Of a stretch of DNA of 43,249 nucleotides, positions 37,280 through 43,249 are shown one piece after another (positions within the stretch are counted from its first letter, which is position 1; every line of letters starts with the position of its first letter). Both the position numbers and the translations under genes were made by a program. The DNA is from Pseudomonadota bacterium (GTDB lineage Bacteria > Pseudomonadota > Alphaproteobacteria > Rhizobiales > Hyphomicrobiaceae), in assembly GCA_023423275.1 (NCBI GenBank), contig JAFAFW010000067.1:1-43249 (forward strand), read 5' to 3'. The notes beneath the pieces are model-generated. The model saw only the letters and a list, made by a program, of their open reading frames with translations, was not told the DNA's origin and searched no databases.

Positions 37280-37549
37280 ATGTCGATCGATATCTCGCAG
37301 CTCGAAAAAGCCTGGCTGAAGGCCGAGACGGCCGTTGATGAGGCGAAGTACGAGGCGAGGCGTTTGAAGCTCGAGTTGGAGCGCCAGGGGCAGGGCGAGA
37401 ACACGCAGGATTACGGCAAGCTGATCGTTACGGTTGAGCAGCTGAAAGCGCGTCAGGAAGAGGCGGAGCGGACCGCGAGTGCCGCGTTTGACCGCTACTG
37501 GCTGGCGCAGGGTAAGGGCAGCAGGGAGTCCGGCTCCGCCCACGTGTGA
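37280..37549 (+). CDS. Small coiled-coil protein encoded between sufB and sufC
   Basis: An 89-residue protein I cannot assign to a named family. It begins MSIDISQLEKAWLKAETAVDEA and consists mostly of charged heptad-like helix (Leu/Ala at regular spacing among Glu, Lys and Arg) to about residue 75, interrupted near 45 by GQGENTQDYG, so a two-helix antiparallel hairpin is plausible. No Cys is present, so it cannot hold a cluster or carry sulfur itself. GGAGG lies six bases before the ATG at 37280, which is strong support for expression. It follows sufB by 133 bases, a gap with a 7-bp hairpin at 37230-37257, and ends 32 bases before sufC. Being locked inside the suf operon suggests an accessory role in cluster assembly, by context only. 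Confidence 0.75.
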   Translation: MSIDISQLEKAWLKAETAVDEAKYEARRLKLELERQGQGENTQDYGKLIVTVEQLKARQEEAERTASAAFDRYWLAQGKGSRESGSAHV

Positions 37550-37581
37550 GGCGGCTTCCGATTTAATGCGAGTGGTTGGAA

Positions 37582-38334
37582 ATGCTTGAGATCAAGAACC
37601 TTCACGTCAAGATCGCCGATGAGGACACCGTGATCCTCAGGGGCGTGGACCTCGTCGTACCCAAGGGCGAGGTGCACGCGATCATGGGCCCGAACGGATC
37701 GGGCAAATCCACGCTCGCCTATGTGCTCGCCGGTCGTGAGGATTATGAGGTCACTGAAGGTGACATCCTCTGGAACGGCGAGAGCATCCTGGAGATGGAG
37801 CCGGATGAGCGCGCCGCGAAAGGCGTGTTCCTGGCCTTCCAGTATCCGATGGAAATCCCCGGCGTTGCCGGGCTGACATTCCTGCGCACGGCGCTGAACG
37901 CGGTGCGCAAGAAGCGCGACCAGGCCGAATTGACGACGCCGGAGTTCATGAAGCTGGTGCGCCAGCGCGCGGCCGAACTCAATTTCGATATCGAGATGCT
38001 GAAGCGTCCCGTGAACGTCGGTTTCTCGGGCGGTGAGAAGAAGCGCTCGGAAATCCTGCAGATGGCGTTGCTTGAGCCGACCATGTGCGTGCTCGACGAG
38101 ACCGACTCCGGCCTCGACATCGACGCGCTGCGTGTCGTCTCGGAAGGCGTCAACGCGTTGCGTGGCCCGGATCGCGCGATGCTGGTGATCACGCACTACC
38201 AGCGGCTGCTGAACTACATCGTGCCCGACAAGGTGCACGTGCTCGCGCAGGGCCGGATCCAGCGGACCGGTGGCAAGGAACTGGCTCTTGAGCTCGAAAA
38301 GACGGGCTACGCCGAGTTCACGAAGGCCGCGTGA
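37582..38334 (+). CDS. sufC: Fe-S cluster assembly ATPase SufC
   Basis: A 250-residue ABC-type ATPase of the SufBC2D complex. Walker A (GPNGSGKST) is at 36-44. The family-specific FQYPMEIPGVAGLTFLR block follows the Q-loop, the signature is FSGGEKKRSEILQMAL, and Walker B reads MCVLDETDSGLDIDALR. The switch His is in VITHYQRLLNYI. SufC is cytoplasmic, and its ATP cycle rearranges SufB and SufD so that a cluster can form. ATG 37582 gives the normal start MLEIKNLHV. The stop overlaps the region just ahead of sufD, whose start lies 14 bases further on, so tight coupling is likely. Confidence 0.96.
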   Translation: MLEIKNLHVKIADEDTVILRGVDLVVPKGEVHAIMGPNGSGKSTLAYVLAGREDYEVTEGDILWNGESILEMEPDERAAKGVFLAFQYPMEIPGVAGLTFLRTALNAVRKKRDQAELTTPEFMKLVRQRAAELNFDIEMLKRPVNVGFSGGEKKRSEILQMALLEPTMCVLDETDSGLDIDALRVVSEGVNALRGPDRAMLVITHYQRLLNYIVPDKVHVLAQGRIQRTGGKELALELEKTGYAEFTKAA

Positions 38335-38348
38335 GGCTGGAGAGCAAG

Positions 38349-39683
38349 ATGACTGTGAGCATTATGAAGACGAAGGCCGAAGAGGGCCTGACGGAAGCGT
38401 TCGGCGAAGTCGAGGGCCGGTTGCCGGGTGGCAATTCGGTTCGCGCGCGGCGGCGGAGCGCGATCGACGTGTTCGAGACCTTGGGTCTTCCGCACCGACG
38501 CATCGAGGAGTGGAAATACACGGACCTGCGCGGTCTCATGAAAGAGAACCTCGCGCCGGCCGTGGGTGAGAAGGCATCGGTCAAAGCTGCCGAGATCGAG
38601 GCGGCGCTGGGTGCGCTGGCAGCACTCGACACGCATCGTGTGGTGTTTGTGAATGGCACCTTGAACACGGAGCTGTCGCGGTTTTCCGGCGCCAAGGGGC
38701 TTGAGATCAAGTCGCTTGGCGAGACCCTATCGGAAGCCCAGGACAAGGTCGTCGCAAACCTCCTGCGCGTCCCGCGCGATGACGATGCGCTGGCGGCTCT
38801 CAACACGGCGTTTGCGACCGACGGCGCGGTGATGCGGGTTGCGGACGGTGCAGAGATCGACCGTCCGATTCTGCTTGTTTTTGCGCGAACCGGGAAAGCC
38901 GAGACCGCCATCACGACGCGCAATGTCGTCAAGATCGGTGACGGCGCGAAGGTGACGCTGATCGAGGCATTCGTTTCGGTTGCCGGAGCGGCGGCCAATG
39001 GCCAGTCGAATGCGGCAACGGAGATCGTAGTCGGCAAAGGCGCGGCGGTGACGCACGTGAAGGCCACGTTGGACGCCGGCAAGGCGGTGCATCTGGCAAG
39101 CTGCACGGCCGAGATTGCCGCTGAAGCCAACTATCGCGCATTCCAGCTCACGGCCGGGATCGCCCTCACGCGCACGAACATCTTCGTGACGTTCACGGGC
39201 GAGGACGCCAAGCTCGATTGTTCTGGCGCCTTCCTGGCACGTGGCAACGAGCACGTCGACACCACGCTGGTGGTCGATCATGCGGTGCCCGGCTGTGAGA
39301 GTCGTGAGCTCTACAAGGGCGTGCTCGATGGCCGCGGCCGCGGCATCTTCCAGGGCAAGGTGATCGTCCGCCCGGATGCGCAGAAGACCGACGGCAAGCA
39401 GATGGCGCAGGTGCTGATGCTATCGCCGGATTGCGAGTTCGATAGCAAGCCGGAGCTGGAGATCTACGCCGATGACGTCGTCTGTGGCCATGGGTCCACC
39501 TCTGCGGAGATCGATCCGGATCTTATCTTCTATTGCATGTCGCGCGGTATTCCTGAGGCTGAAGCGCGCGCCCTGCTGATTGAGTCGTTTATTGGCGAGG
39601 CGATCGAGAAGGTCGAGGACGAGCCCGTTCGCGAGGCTTTGATGGTTATCGCGGCACAATTGCTCAACCAGAGGACGGCCTGA
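38349..39683 (+). CDS. sufD: Fe-S cluster assembly protein SufD
   Basis: A 444-residue SufD, the scaffold partner of SufB. The N-terminal helical domain contains GLPHRRIEEWKYTDLRGLM, a family hallmark. The beta-helix core follows, and the C-terminal block ILMLSPDCEFDSKPELEIYADDV... / GHGSTSAEIDPDLIFYCMSRGIPEAEARALLIESF contains the His and acidic residues used at the SufB-SufD interface. GGAGAG precedes the ATG at 38349; another ATG at 38364 is possible, and a GTG at 38331 overlaps the sufC stop. With SufC it should recruit iron to the forming cluster in the cytoplasm. Confidence 0.94.
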   Translation: MTVSIMKTKAEEGLTEAFGEVEGRLPGGNSVRARRRSAIDVFETLGLPHRRIEEWKYTDLRGLMKENLAPAVGEKASVKAAEIEAALGALAALDTHRVVFVNGTLNTELSRFSGAKGLEIKSLGETLSEAQDKVVANLLRVPRDDDALAALNTAFATDGAVMRVADGAEIDRPILLVFARTGKAETAITTRNVVKIGDGAKVTLIEAFVSVAGAAANGQSNAATEIVVGKGAAVTHVKATLDAGKAVHLASCTAEIAAEANYRAFQLTAGIALTRTNIFVTFTGEDAKLDCSGAFLARGNEHVDTTLVVDHAVPGCESRELYKGVLDGRGRGIFQGKVIVRPDAQKTDGKQMAQVLMLSPDCEFDSKPELEIYADDVVCGHGSTSAEIDPDLIFYCMSRGIPEAEARALLIESFIGEAIEKVEDEPVREALMVIAAQLLNQRTA

Positions 39684-39700
39684 CAGCAGGCCGATCGACG

Positions 39701-40960
39701 GTGACACAAGTAGTGGCAAATCTGAAGTCGGCAGGCGGACAGAAGTTCGACGTCGAGCGCGCACGCGCCGACTTCCCAATTCTGTTCCGCGACATCTATG
39801 GCAAACCCTTGGTCTATCTCGATAGCGGAGCATCGGCGCAGAAGCCGACCGCGGTGATCGAGGCCATGGATCACGCGCTACGCTTTGAATACGCCAACGT
39901 GCATCGCGGCATTCATTTGATGTCGAATGCCGCGACGCAGAAGTATGAGGATGCGCGTGAAACCGCGCGTCGCTTCCTCAACGCGGCCTCCGCCGAAGAG
40001 ATCGTGTTCAGCAAGAATGCGACGGAATCGATCAATCTGGTGTCGTATGCCTGGGGCCTGGACAACATCCAGGAAGGCGACGAGATCATCCTGTCGCTGC
40101 TGGAACACCACTCCAACATCGTGCCGTGGCATTTCCTGCGTGAACGCAAGGGCGCGGTTCTGAAGTGGGTGCCGATTTCGGATTCCGGCGAATTCCTGCT
40201 CGATGAGTTCGAGAAACTACTGAGCCCGCGCACCAAGATGGTGGCGCTGACGCACGTCTCGAACGTCACGGGTACGGTTGTGCCGGTAAAGGAGGTGTGC
40301 CGCATCGCGCACGCCAAAGGTATCCCGGTGTTGATCGACGGCTCGCAGGGCGCGGTGCACATGCCGGTGGACGTCACCGATATCGATTGCGATTTCTATG
40401 CCTTCACCGGCCATAAGGTCTACGGGCCGTCGGGTATCGGTGTGCTGTACGCCAAGAAGGCGCTGTTGGATAAGATGCCGCCGTTCCTTGGTGGCGGATC
40501 GATGATCGAGAGCGTGGCCGTTGATAAGATCACCTACGGCCAGCCGCCCAACAAGTTCGAGGCCGGCACGCCGCCGATCGTCGAGGCCATCGGGCTCGGT
40601 GCGGCATTGAACTACATGATGCAGCTCGGCCGCGAGGAGATCGCCGCGCACGAACATGCGCTGGTGAAGTATGCGCATGAGCGGCTCGGCGAACTCAATT
40701 GGCTGAAAATCTACGGCACGACGCCGGATAAGAGCGCGATCGTCTCTTTCAGTATGGAGGGTCTGCACCCGCATGACGTGTCGACGATCATCGATCGGTC
40801 GGGTATCGCGATCCGGGCAGGCCATCATTGTGCGCAGCCGCTGATGGAGCGGTTTGGCGTGCCGGCCCTATGCCGGGCGTCGTTCGGGCTTTACAACACG
40901 AAGGCCGAGGTGGACACGTTGACGGATGCGTTGGTGCGGGCGCATGAGTTCTTCGCCTGA
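39701..40960 (+). CDS. sufS: Cysteine desulfurase SufS, class II
   Basis: A 419-residue class II cysteine desulfurase. It opens with ARADFPILFRDIYGKPLVYLDSGASAQKP. The PLP site includes NATESINLV, LEHHSNIVPW and DGSQGAVHMPVD, and the PLP Lys lies in FTGHKVYGPSGIG. The active-site Cys is in IRAGHHCAQPLMERF, the short-loop arrangement of class II enzymes that normally need SufE or SufU to accept the sulfur. Neither sufE nor sufU is present in this operon. The start is probably GTG 39701, since no ATG lies at the N-terminus; another GTG four codons on is the alternative. It begins 17 bases after sufD. Confidence 0.94.
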   Translation: MTQVVANLKSAGGQKFDVERARADFPILFRDIYGKPLVYLDSGASAQKPTAVIEAMDHALRFEYANVHRGIHLMSNAATQKYEDARETARRFLNAASAEEIVFSKNATESINLVSYAWGLDNIQEGDEIILSLLEHHSNIVPWHFLRERKGAVLKWVPISDSGEFLLDEFEKLLSPRTKMVALTHVSNVTGTVVPVKEVCRIAHAKGIPVLIDGSQGAVHMPVDVTDIDCDFYAFTGHKVYGPSGIGVLYAKKALLDKMPPFLGGGSMIESVAVDKITYGQPPNKFEAGTPPIVEAIGLGAALNYMMQLGREEIAAHEHALVKYAHERLGELNWLKIYGTTPDKSAIVSFSMEGLHPHDVSTIIDRSGIAIRAGHHCAQPLMERFGVPALCRASFGLYNTKAEVDTLTDALVRAHEFFA

Positions 40961-40980
40961 GTGCCAGGGAGTTTGATGGT

Positions 40981-41421
40981 ATGATGGACGACAGGCCGGA
41001 AAACCAAGGGATGACGGACGCGGAGCGCTCCGACGTGGCCGTGGCGTCCGATGCTCCGCCGAGTGTCGCGCAGGGCGGGACGCCGGTTGAAGGCTCCAGC
41101 TTTTCCAAGGAAGAACTGGAACAGCTCACGGCTGACATCGTCTCGGCGCTGAAAACCGTCTACGACCCGGAAATTCCGTCAGACATCTACGAGCTTGGTC
41201 TCATCTACAAGATTGACGTCGATGACAACCGCCATGTTGCGATCGAGATGACCCTGACGGCGCCGGGATGCCCTGTGGCCGGTGAGATGCCGCAGTGGGT
41301 GGAAAATGCCGTCGCGGCCGTCCCCGGCGTCAGTGGCGCGGCCGTCACGCTCACCTTCGACCCGCCCTGGGACAAGGATCGCATGAGCGACGAAGCCAAG
41401 CTGGCGCTCAACATGTTTTGA
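40981..41421 (+). CDS. sufT: SUF-associated DUF59 (SufT/MIP18-like) protein
   Basis: A 146-residue protein with a flexible acidic N-terminus (about 1-45) and a DUF59 domain. The diagnostic blocks are VYDPEIPSDIYELGLIYKIDV and EMTLTAPGCPVAGEMPQWVENAV, with one conserved Cys in APGCP, followed by TFDPPWDKDRMSDEAKL. Proteins of this group act in late Fe-S maturation, delivering clusters to targets; SufT in Staphylococcus and MIP18 in eukaryotes are the named examples. It sits 20 bases after sufS, between it and sufA. Two or three adjacent ATGs at 40976-40984 make the exact start uncertain by one or two codons. Confidence 0.9.
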   Translation: MMDDRPENQGMTDAERSDVAVASDAPPSVAQGGTPVEGSSFSKEELEQLTADIVSALKTVYDPEIPSDIYELGLIYKIDVDDNRHVAIEMTLTAPGCPVAGEMPQWVENAVAAVPGVSGAAVTLTFDPPWDKDRMSDEAKLALNMF

Positions 41422-41511
41422 CCATAGCGGCGGGATGGCTCGCATTCGGCGCGAAGCACGCTATATTATTACGTGACTACTCGGGATTTACCGCTGAACG
41501 AGCAAGTGACT

Positions 41512-41895
41512 ATGGCGATACGACCGAAACCCAAGGTAATGACGTTGACGGACGCGGCTGCGGCTCGCGTGCGGCAGATCATGGCTTCACGGCCGGACGT
41601 GATTGCCCTTCGCGTCGGCGTGAAAAACGGCGGCTGTGCCGGCATGGAATACACGATGGATTGGGCGGTCAGTCAGGACAAATTCGATGAGGTGGTCGAG
41701 GACAAGGGTGTCCGCGTTCTGATCGACCCGAAGGCCATCCTGTTCCTGCTCGGCACGGAGATGGATTACAAAGTCGACAAGCTGTCGGCGCAGTTCGTCT
41801 TTAATAATCCCAACCAGAGCAGCGCGTGCGGCTGTGGCGTGTCGGTTGCGATCACGCCCGCCAGTCAGGACAAGCTGGAGGCCATCAAGGCCTGA
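41512..41895 (+). CDS. sufA: A-type Fe-S carrier protein SufA
   Basis: A 127-residue A-type carrier (HesB/IscA fold) that receives clusters from SufBCD and passes them to target enzymes. The start MAIRPKPKVMTLTDAAAARVRQIM matches relatives. The three cluster-ligating Cys residues are in KNGGCAGMEY and the C-terminal CGCG of SSACGCGVSV. I chose ATG 41512; the frame is open upstream to a GTG at 41473 and the ribosome site is weak for both. A gap of 90 bases separates it from the DUF59 gene, and it precedes the DUF924 gene by 41 bases. It is the last recognisable Fe-S gene of the operon. Confidence 0.92.
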   Translation: MAIRPKPKVMTLTDAAAARVRQIMASRPDVIALRVGVKNGGCAGMEYTMDWAVSQDKFDEVVEDKGVRVLIDPKAILFLLGTEMDYKVDKLSAQFVFNNPNQSSACGCGVSVAITPASQDKLEAIKA

Positions 41896-41936
41896 CACGG
41901 CGCATTGATCACGCGCTAATCCCAAGGAGCATCGTA

Positions 41937-42521
41937 ATGGCGAATGTCAGTCCGTACGACACGAGTGCGGCGGGCGATCCGCCGTGGGTGCAGGATGTCC
42001 TCTCGTTCTGGTTCCGCGAATTGGAGCAGGAAGCGTGGTTTCGTAAGAGCGATGTAACGGACGCGCTGATCCAGGACCGCTTTCTGGCTCTTTACGAAAT
42101 TCTCGCGGTCACGCCGGCGCAAGACGCGCTCGCCAGCCCGCGAACCGCCTTGGCCGCGGTCATCGTTCTCGATCAGTTTTCTCGCAACATGTTCCGCGGT
42201 TCACCGAAGGCATTCGCCGCTGATCCCGTCGCGCGCGAGATCGCACGGGGCGCCGTCGAGCGTGGCTACGATCAAGGCTTCGATTTGCACGGACGCGCGT
42301 TCTTCTATCTGCCGTTCGAGCACAGCGAGGATCTTCCCGACCAGGAAAAGTCGGTCGCGTTGTTCACACCGCTAGGTGATGAATCGTACACCCAGTATGC
42401 GATCGCGCATCGCGATATCATTGCGCGCTTCGGCCGTTTCCCGCATCGCAATGCCGTACTGGGAAGAGCATCGACGCGCGAAGAGACGGAATTCCTGACA
42501 CAACCGGGCAGCTCATTCTGA
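41937..42521 (+). CDS. DUF924 family protein
   Basis: A 194-residue protein of the DUF924 (YaeQ-unrelated, tetratricopeptide-like helical) family, common and uncharacterised in alphaproteobacteria. Typical stretches are VQDVLSFWFREL, EAWFRKSDVTDALIQDRF, AAVIVLDQFSRNMFRGSP, AFFYLPFEHSEDLPDQEKSVALF and HRDIIARFGRFPHRNAVLGRAST. No catalytic motif is evident, and the many conserved Phe, Trp and Arg residues suggest a helical binding surface. AAGGAG lies seven bases before the ATG at 41937, a good ribosome site. It follows sufA closely on the same strand and is 12 bases ahead of the TfoX-like gene, so both may ride on the suf transcript. Confidence 0.87.
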   Translation: MANVSPYDTSAAGDPPWVQDVLSFWFRELEQEAWFRKSDVTDALIQDRFLALYEILAVTPAQDALASPRTALAAVIVLDQFSRNMFRGSPKAFAADPVAREIARGAVERGYDQGFDLHGRAFFYLPFEHSEDLPDQEKSVALFTPLGDESYTQYAIAHRDIIARFGRFPHRNAVLGRASTREETEFLTQPGSSF

Positions 42522-42533
42522 CGGATCATTCGG

Positions 42534-42899
42534 ATGTCTGTCAGCGCCGGTTTCGTCGACATGCTCAAGGAGCAGCTCGCGGAATTCGGCAGCGTCAGCG
42601 TGCGTCGGATGTTCGGTGGCGCCGGAATTTACAATGATGGCGTGATGTTCGGGCTGATCGCGGACGATACGCTCTATCTGAAGGCTGATGATATCAACCG
42701 GTCCGCCTTCGAAGCGGAGGACATGAAGCCGTTCGCCTATCAAGGTAAGGGCGGCCACGTCGCGATCATGTCGTATTGGCAGGTGCCGGAACGTCTGCTC
42801 GATGATCCGGACGAGCTCGCAGCCTGGGCGAGAGAGGCGCTGGCCGCAGCGCACCGTGCGGCCAGCAATCGCGTGAAGCGCTCAGGAAAGCGCCGATAG
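42534..42899 (+). CDS. TfoX/Sxy N-terminal-domain protein
   Basis: A 121-residue protein consisting of the TfoX/Sxy N-terminal domain: LLEQL-like opening FVDMLKEQLAEFGSVSVRRMFGGAGIYNDGVMF, then GLIADDTLYLKAD and PFAYQGKGGHVAIMSYWQVPERLLDDP. The C-terminal TfoX domain of the competence regulator is missing, as in many stand-alone relatives, and the tail is Arg/Lys-rich. In gammaproteobacteria full-length TfoX/Sxy promotes competence genes with CRP; the function of the short alphaproteobacterial form is unknown. It starts 12 bases after the DUF924 gene and converges with the aquaporin gene with eight bases between stops. Confidence 0.87.
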   Translation: MSVSAGFVDMLKEQLAEFGSVSVRRMFGGAGIYNDGVMFGLIADDTLYLKADDINRSAFEAEDMKPFAYQGKGGHVAIMSYWQVPERLLDDPDELAAWAREALAAAHRAASNRVKRSGKRR

Positions 42900-42907
42900 G
42901 TGGTTGC

Positions 42908-43249
42908 CTACTTCTGTTCGGCGTCCAGTACGCAACCGGACTTGAACAGCAGGCCAGCCGCTGCAGCGCCGATGAGAGGCGCAACAATGAACAGCCAGAG
43001 TTGACCCAAGGCAGCCGGATTGGTCGCCGCACCGACCAGCGCCGGCCCGATCGAGCGCGCCGGATTGACGGACGTACCGGTGATGTTGATGCCGACGAGA
43101 TGGATCGCGACCAGCGTCAGGCCGATAGCCAGACCGGCAAACTGCGATGGCGCGCCCTTCTGCGTCACGCCAAGAATGCAAACCAGGAACAGGAACGTTC
43201 CCACGACCTCGAACACCAGAGCTGACAGCAGATTGTATTCGCCGAAGTT
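42908..43249 (-). CDS. aqpZ: Aquaporin Z-like water channel, 5' part outside the window
   Basis: The C-terminal 113 residues of a major-intrinsic-protein channel; the reading frame continues beyond the right edge, so roughly the first half is missing. It contains membrane segments ALVFEVVGTFLFLVCILG, FAGLAIGLTLVAIHLVG and LWLFIVAPLIGAAAAGLLF. The second NPA motif is in TGTSVNPARSIGPAL, where the Arg after NPA forms the selectivity filter. The presence of Thr/Gly before the Asn and the overall pattern match AqpZ rather than the glycerol facilitator. The product should pass water across the inner membrane. Confidence 0.88.
   Translation of the reverse strand, partial: NFGEYNLLSALVFEVVGTFLFLVCILGVTQKGAPSQFAGLAIGLTLVAIHLVGINITGTSVNPARSIGPALVGAATNPAALGQLWLFIVAPLIGAAAAGLLFKSGCVLDAEQK

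Overview
The window is dense, GC-rich alphaproteobacterial chromosome. Several things point to the Hyphomicrobiales, probably the Xanthobacteraceae/Nitrobacteraceae side: the iscR-suf cluster followed by DUF59 and sufA genes, the AapJQMP-type amino-acid transporter, a GTG-started Fe-type superoxide dismutase, the bcp/DUF3971/tyrS/anmK neighbourhood, and a GAAC-N7-GAAC LexA box. The genus is an inference and cannot be fixed from the sequence alone. I see no rRNA, tRNA, CRISPR array, prophage or insertion sequence. Base composition looks even, so this reads as core chromosome.

Layout. 1-5.8 kb: the start of a methylmalonyl-CoA mutase small-subunit gene that runs off the left edge (minus), a HerA-like ATPase, a small c-type cytochrome, a patatin-like lipoprotein and an iron superoxide dismutase. 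5.8-6.3 kb is a non-coding stretch with a perfect hairpin. 6.3-10.8 kb: a translationally coupled MacAB-type tripartite export operon whose adaptor carries an unusual LTxxQ-containing insert, then a lipoprotein and an Arg/Tyr-rich secreted protein ending in a strong terminator. 10.8-15.9 kb: a citrate/2-methylcitrate synthase divergent from phosphate acetyltransferase, a 71-residue protein divergent from a GNAT acetyltransferase, and a GMC oxidoreductase. 16.1-20.4 kb: a general L-amino-acid ABC transporter with the ATPase gene placed first and an attenuator-like hairpin after the binding-protein gene. 20.5-25.5 kb: an L-2-hydroxyglutarate oxidase-type flavoenzyme, then a coupled SbcD-like nuclease and SbcC/Rad50-like ATPase pair directly behind a LexA box. 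25.5-33.7 kb: bactofilin, a Bcp-type peroxiredoxin, a giant AsmA/YhdP-like envelope protein, tyrosyl-tRNA synthetase, anhydro-MurNAc kinase and an alpha/beta hydrolase. 33.8-42.9 kb: iscR, a NifS/IscS-type desulfurase, sufB, an unnamed 89-residue coiled-coil protein, sufC, sufD, sufS, a DUF59 (SufT-like) gene, sufA, DUF924 and a TfoX N-terminal-domain protein. The right edge cuts an aquaporin gene (minus).

The two most interesting places are the SOS-type nuclease/ATPase pair and the iscR-suf operon. The ATPase of the pair lacks the CxxC zinc hook and has a short strand-rich segment between its coiled-coil arms, and the partner phosphoesterase has Gln in place of the usual His of motif I. The suf operon carries an uncharacterised small gene between sufB and sufC, two different cysteine desulfurases, and an inverted repeat just downstream of a good promoter in front of iscR.
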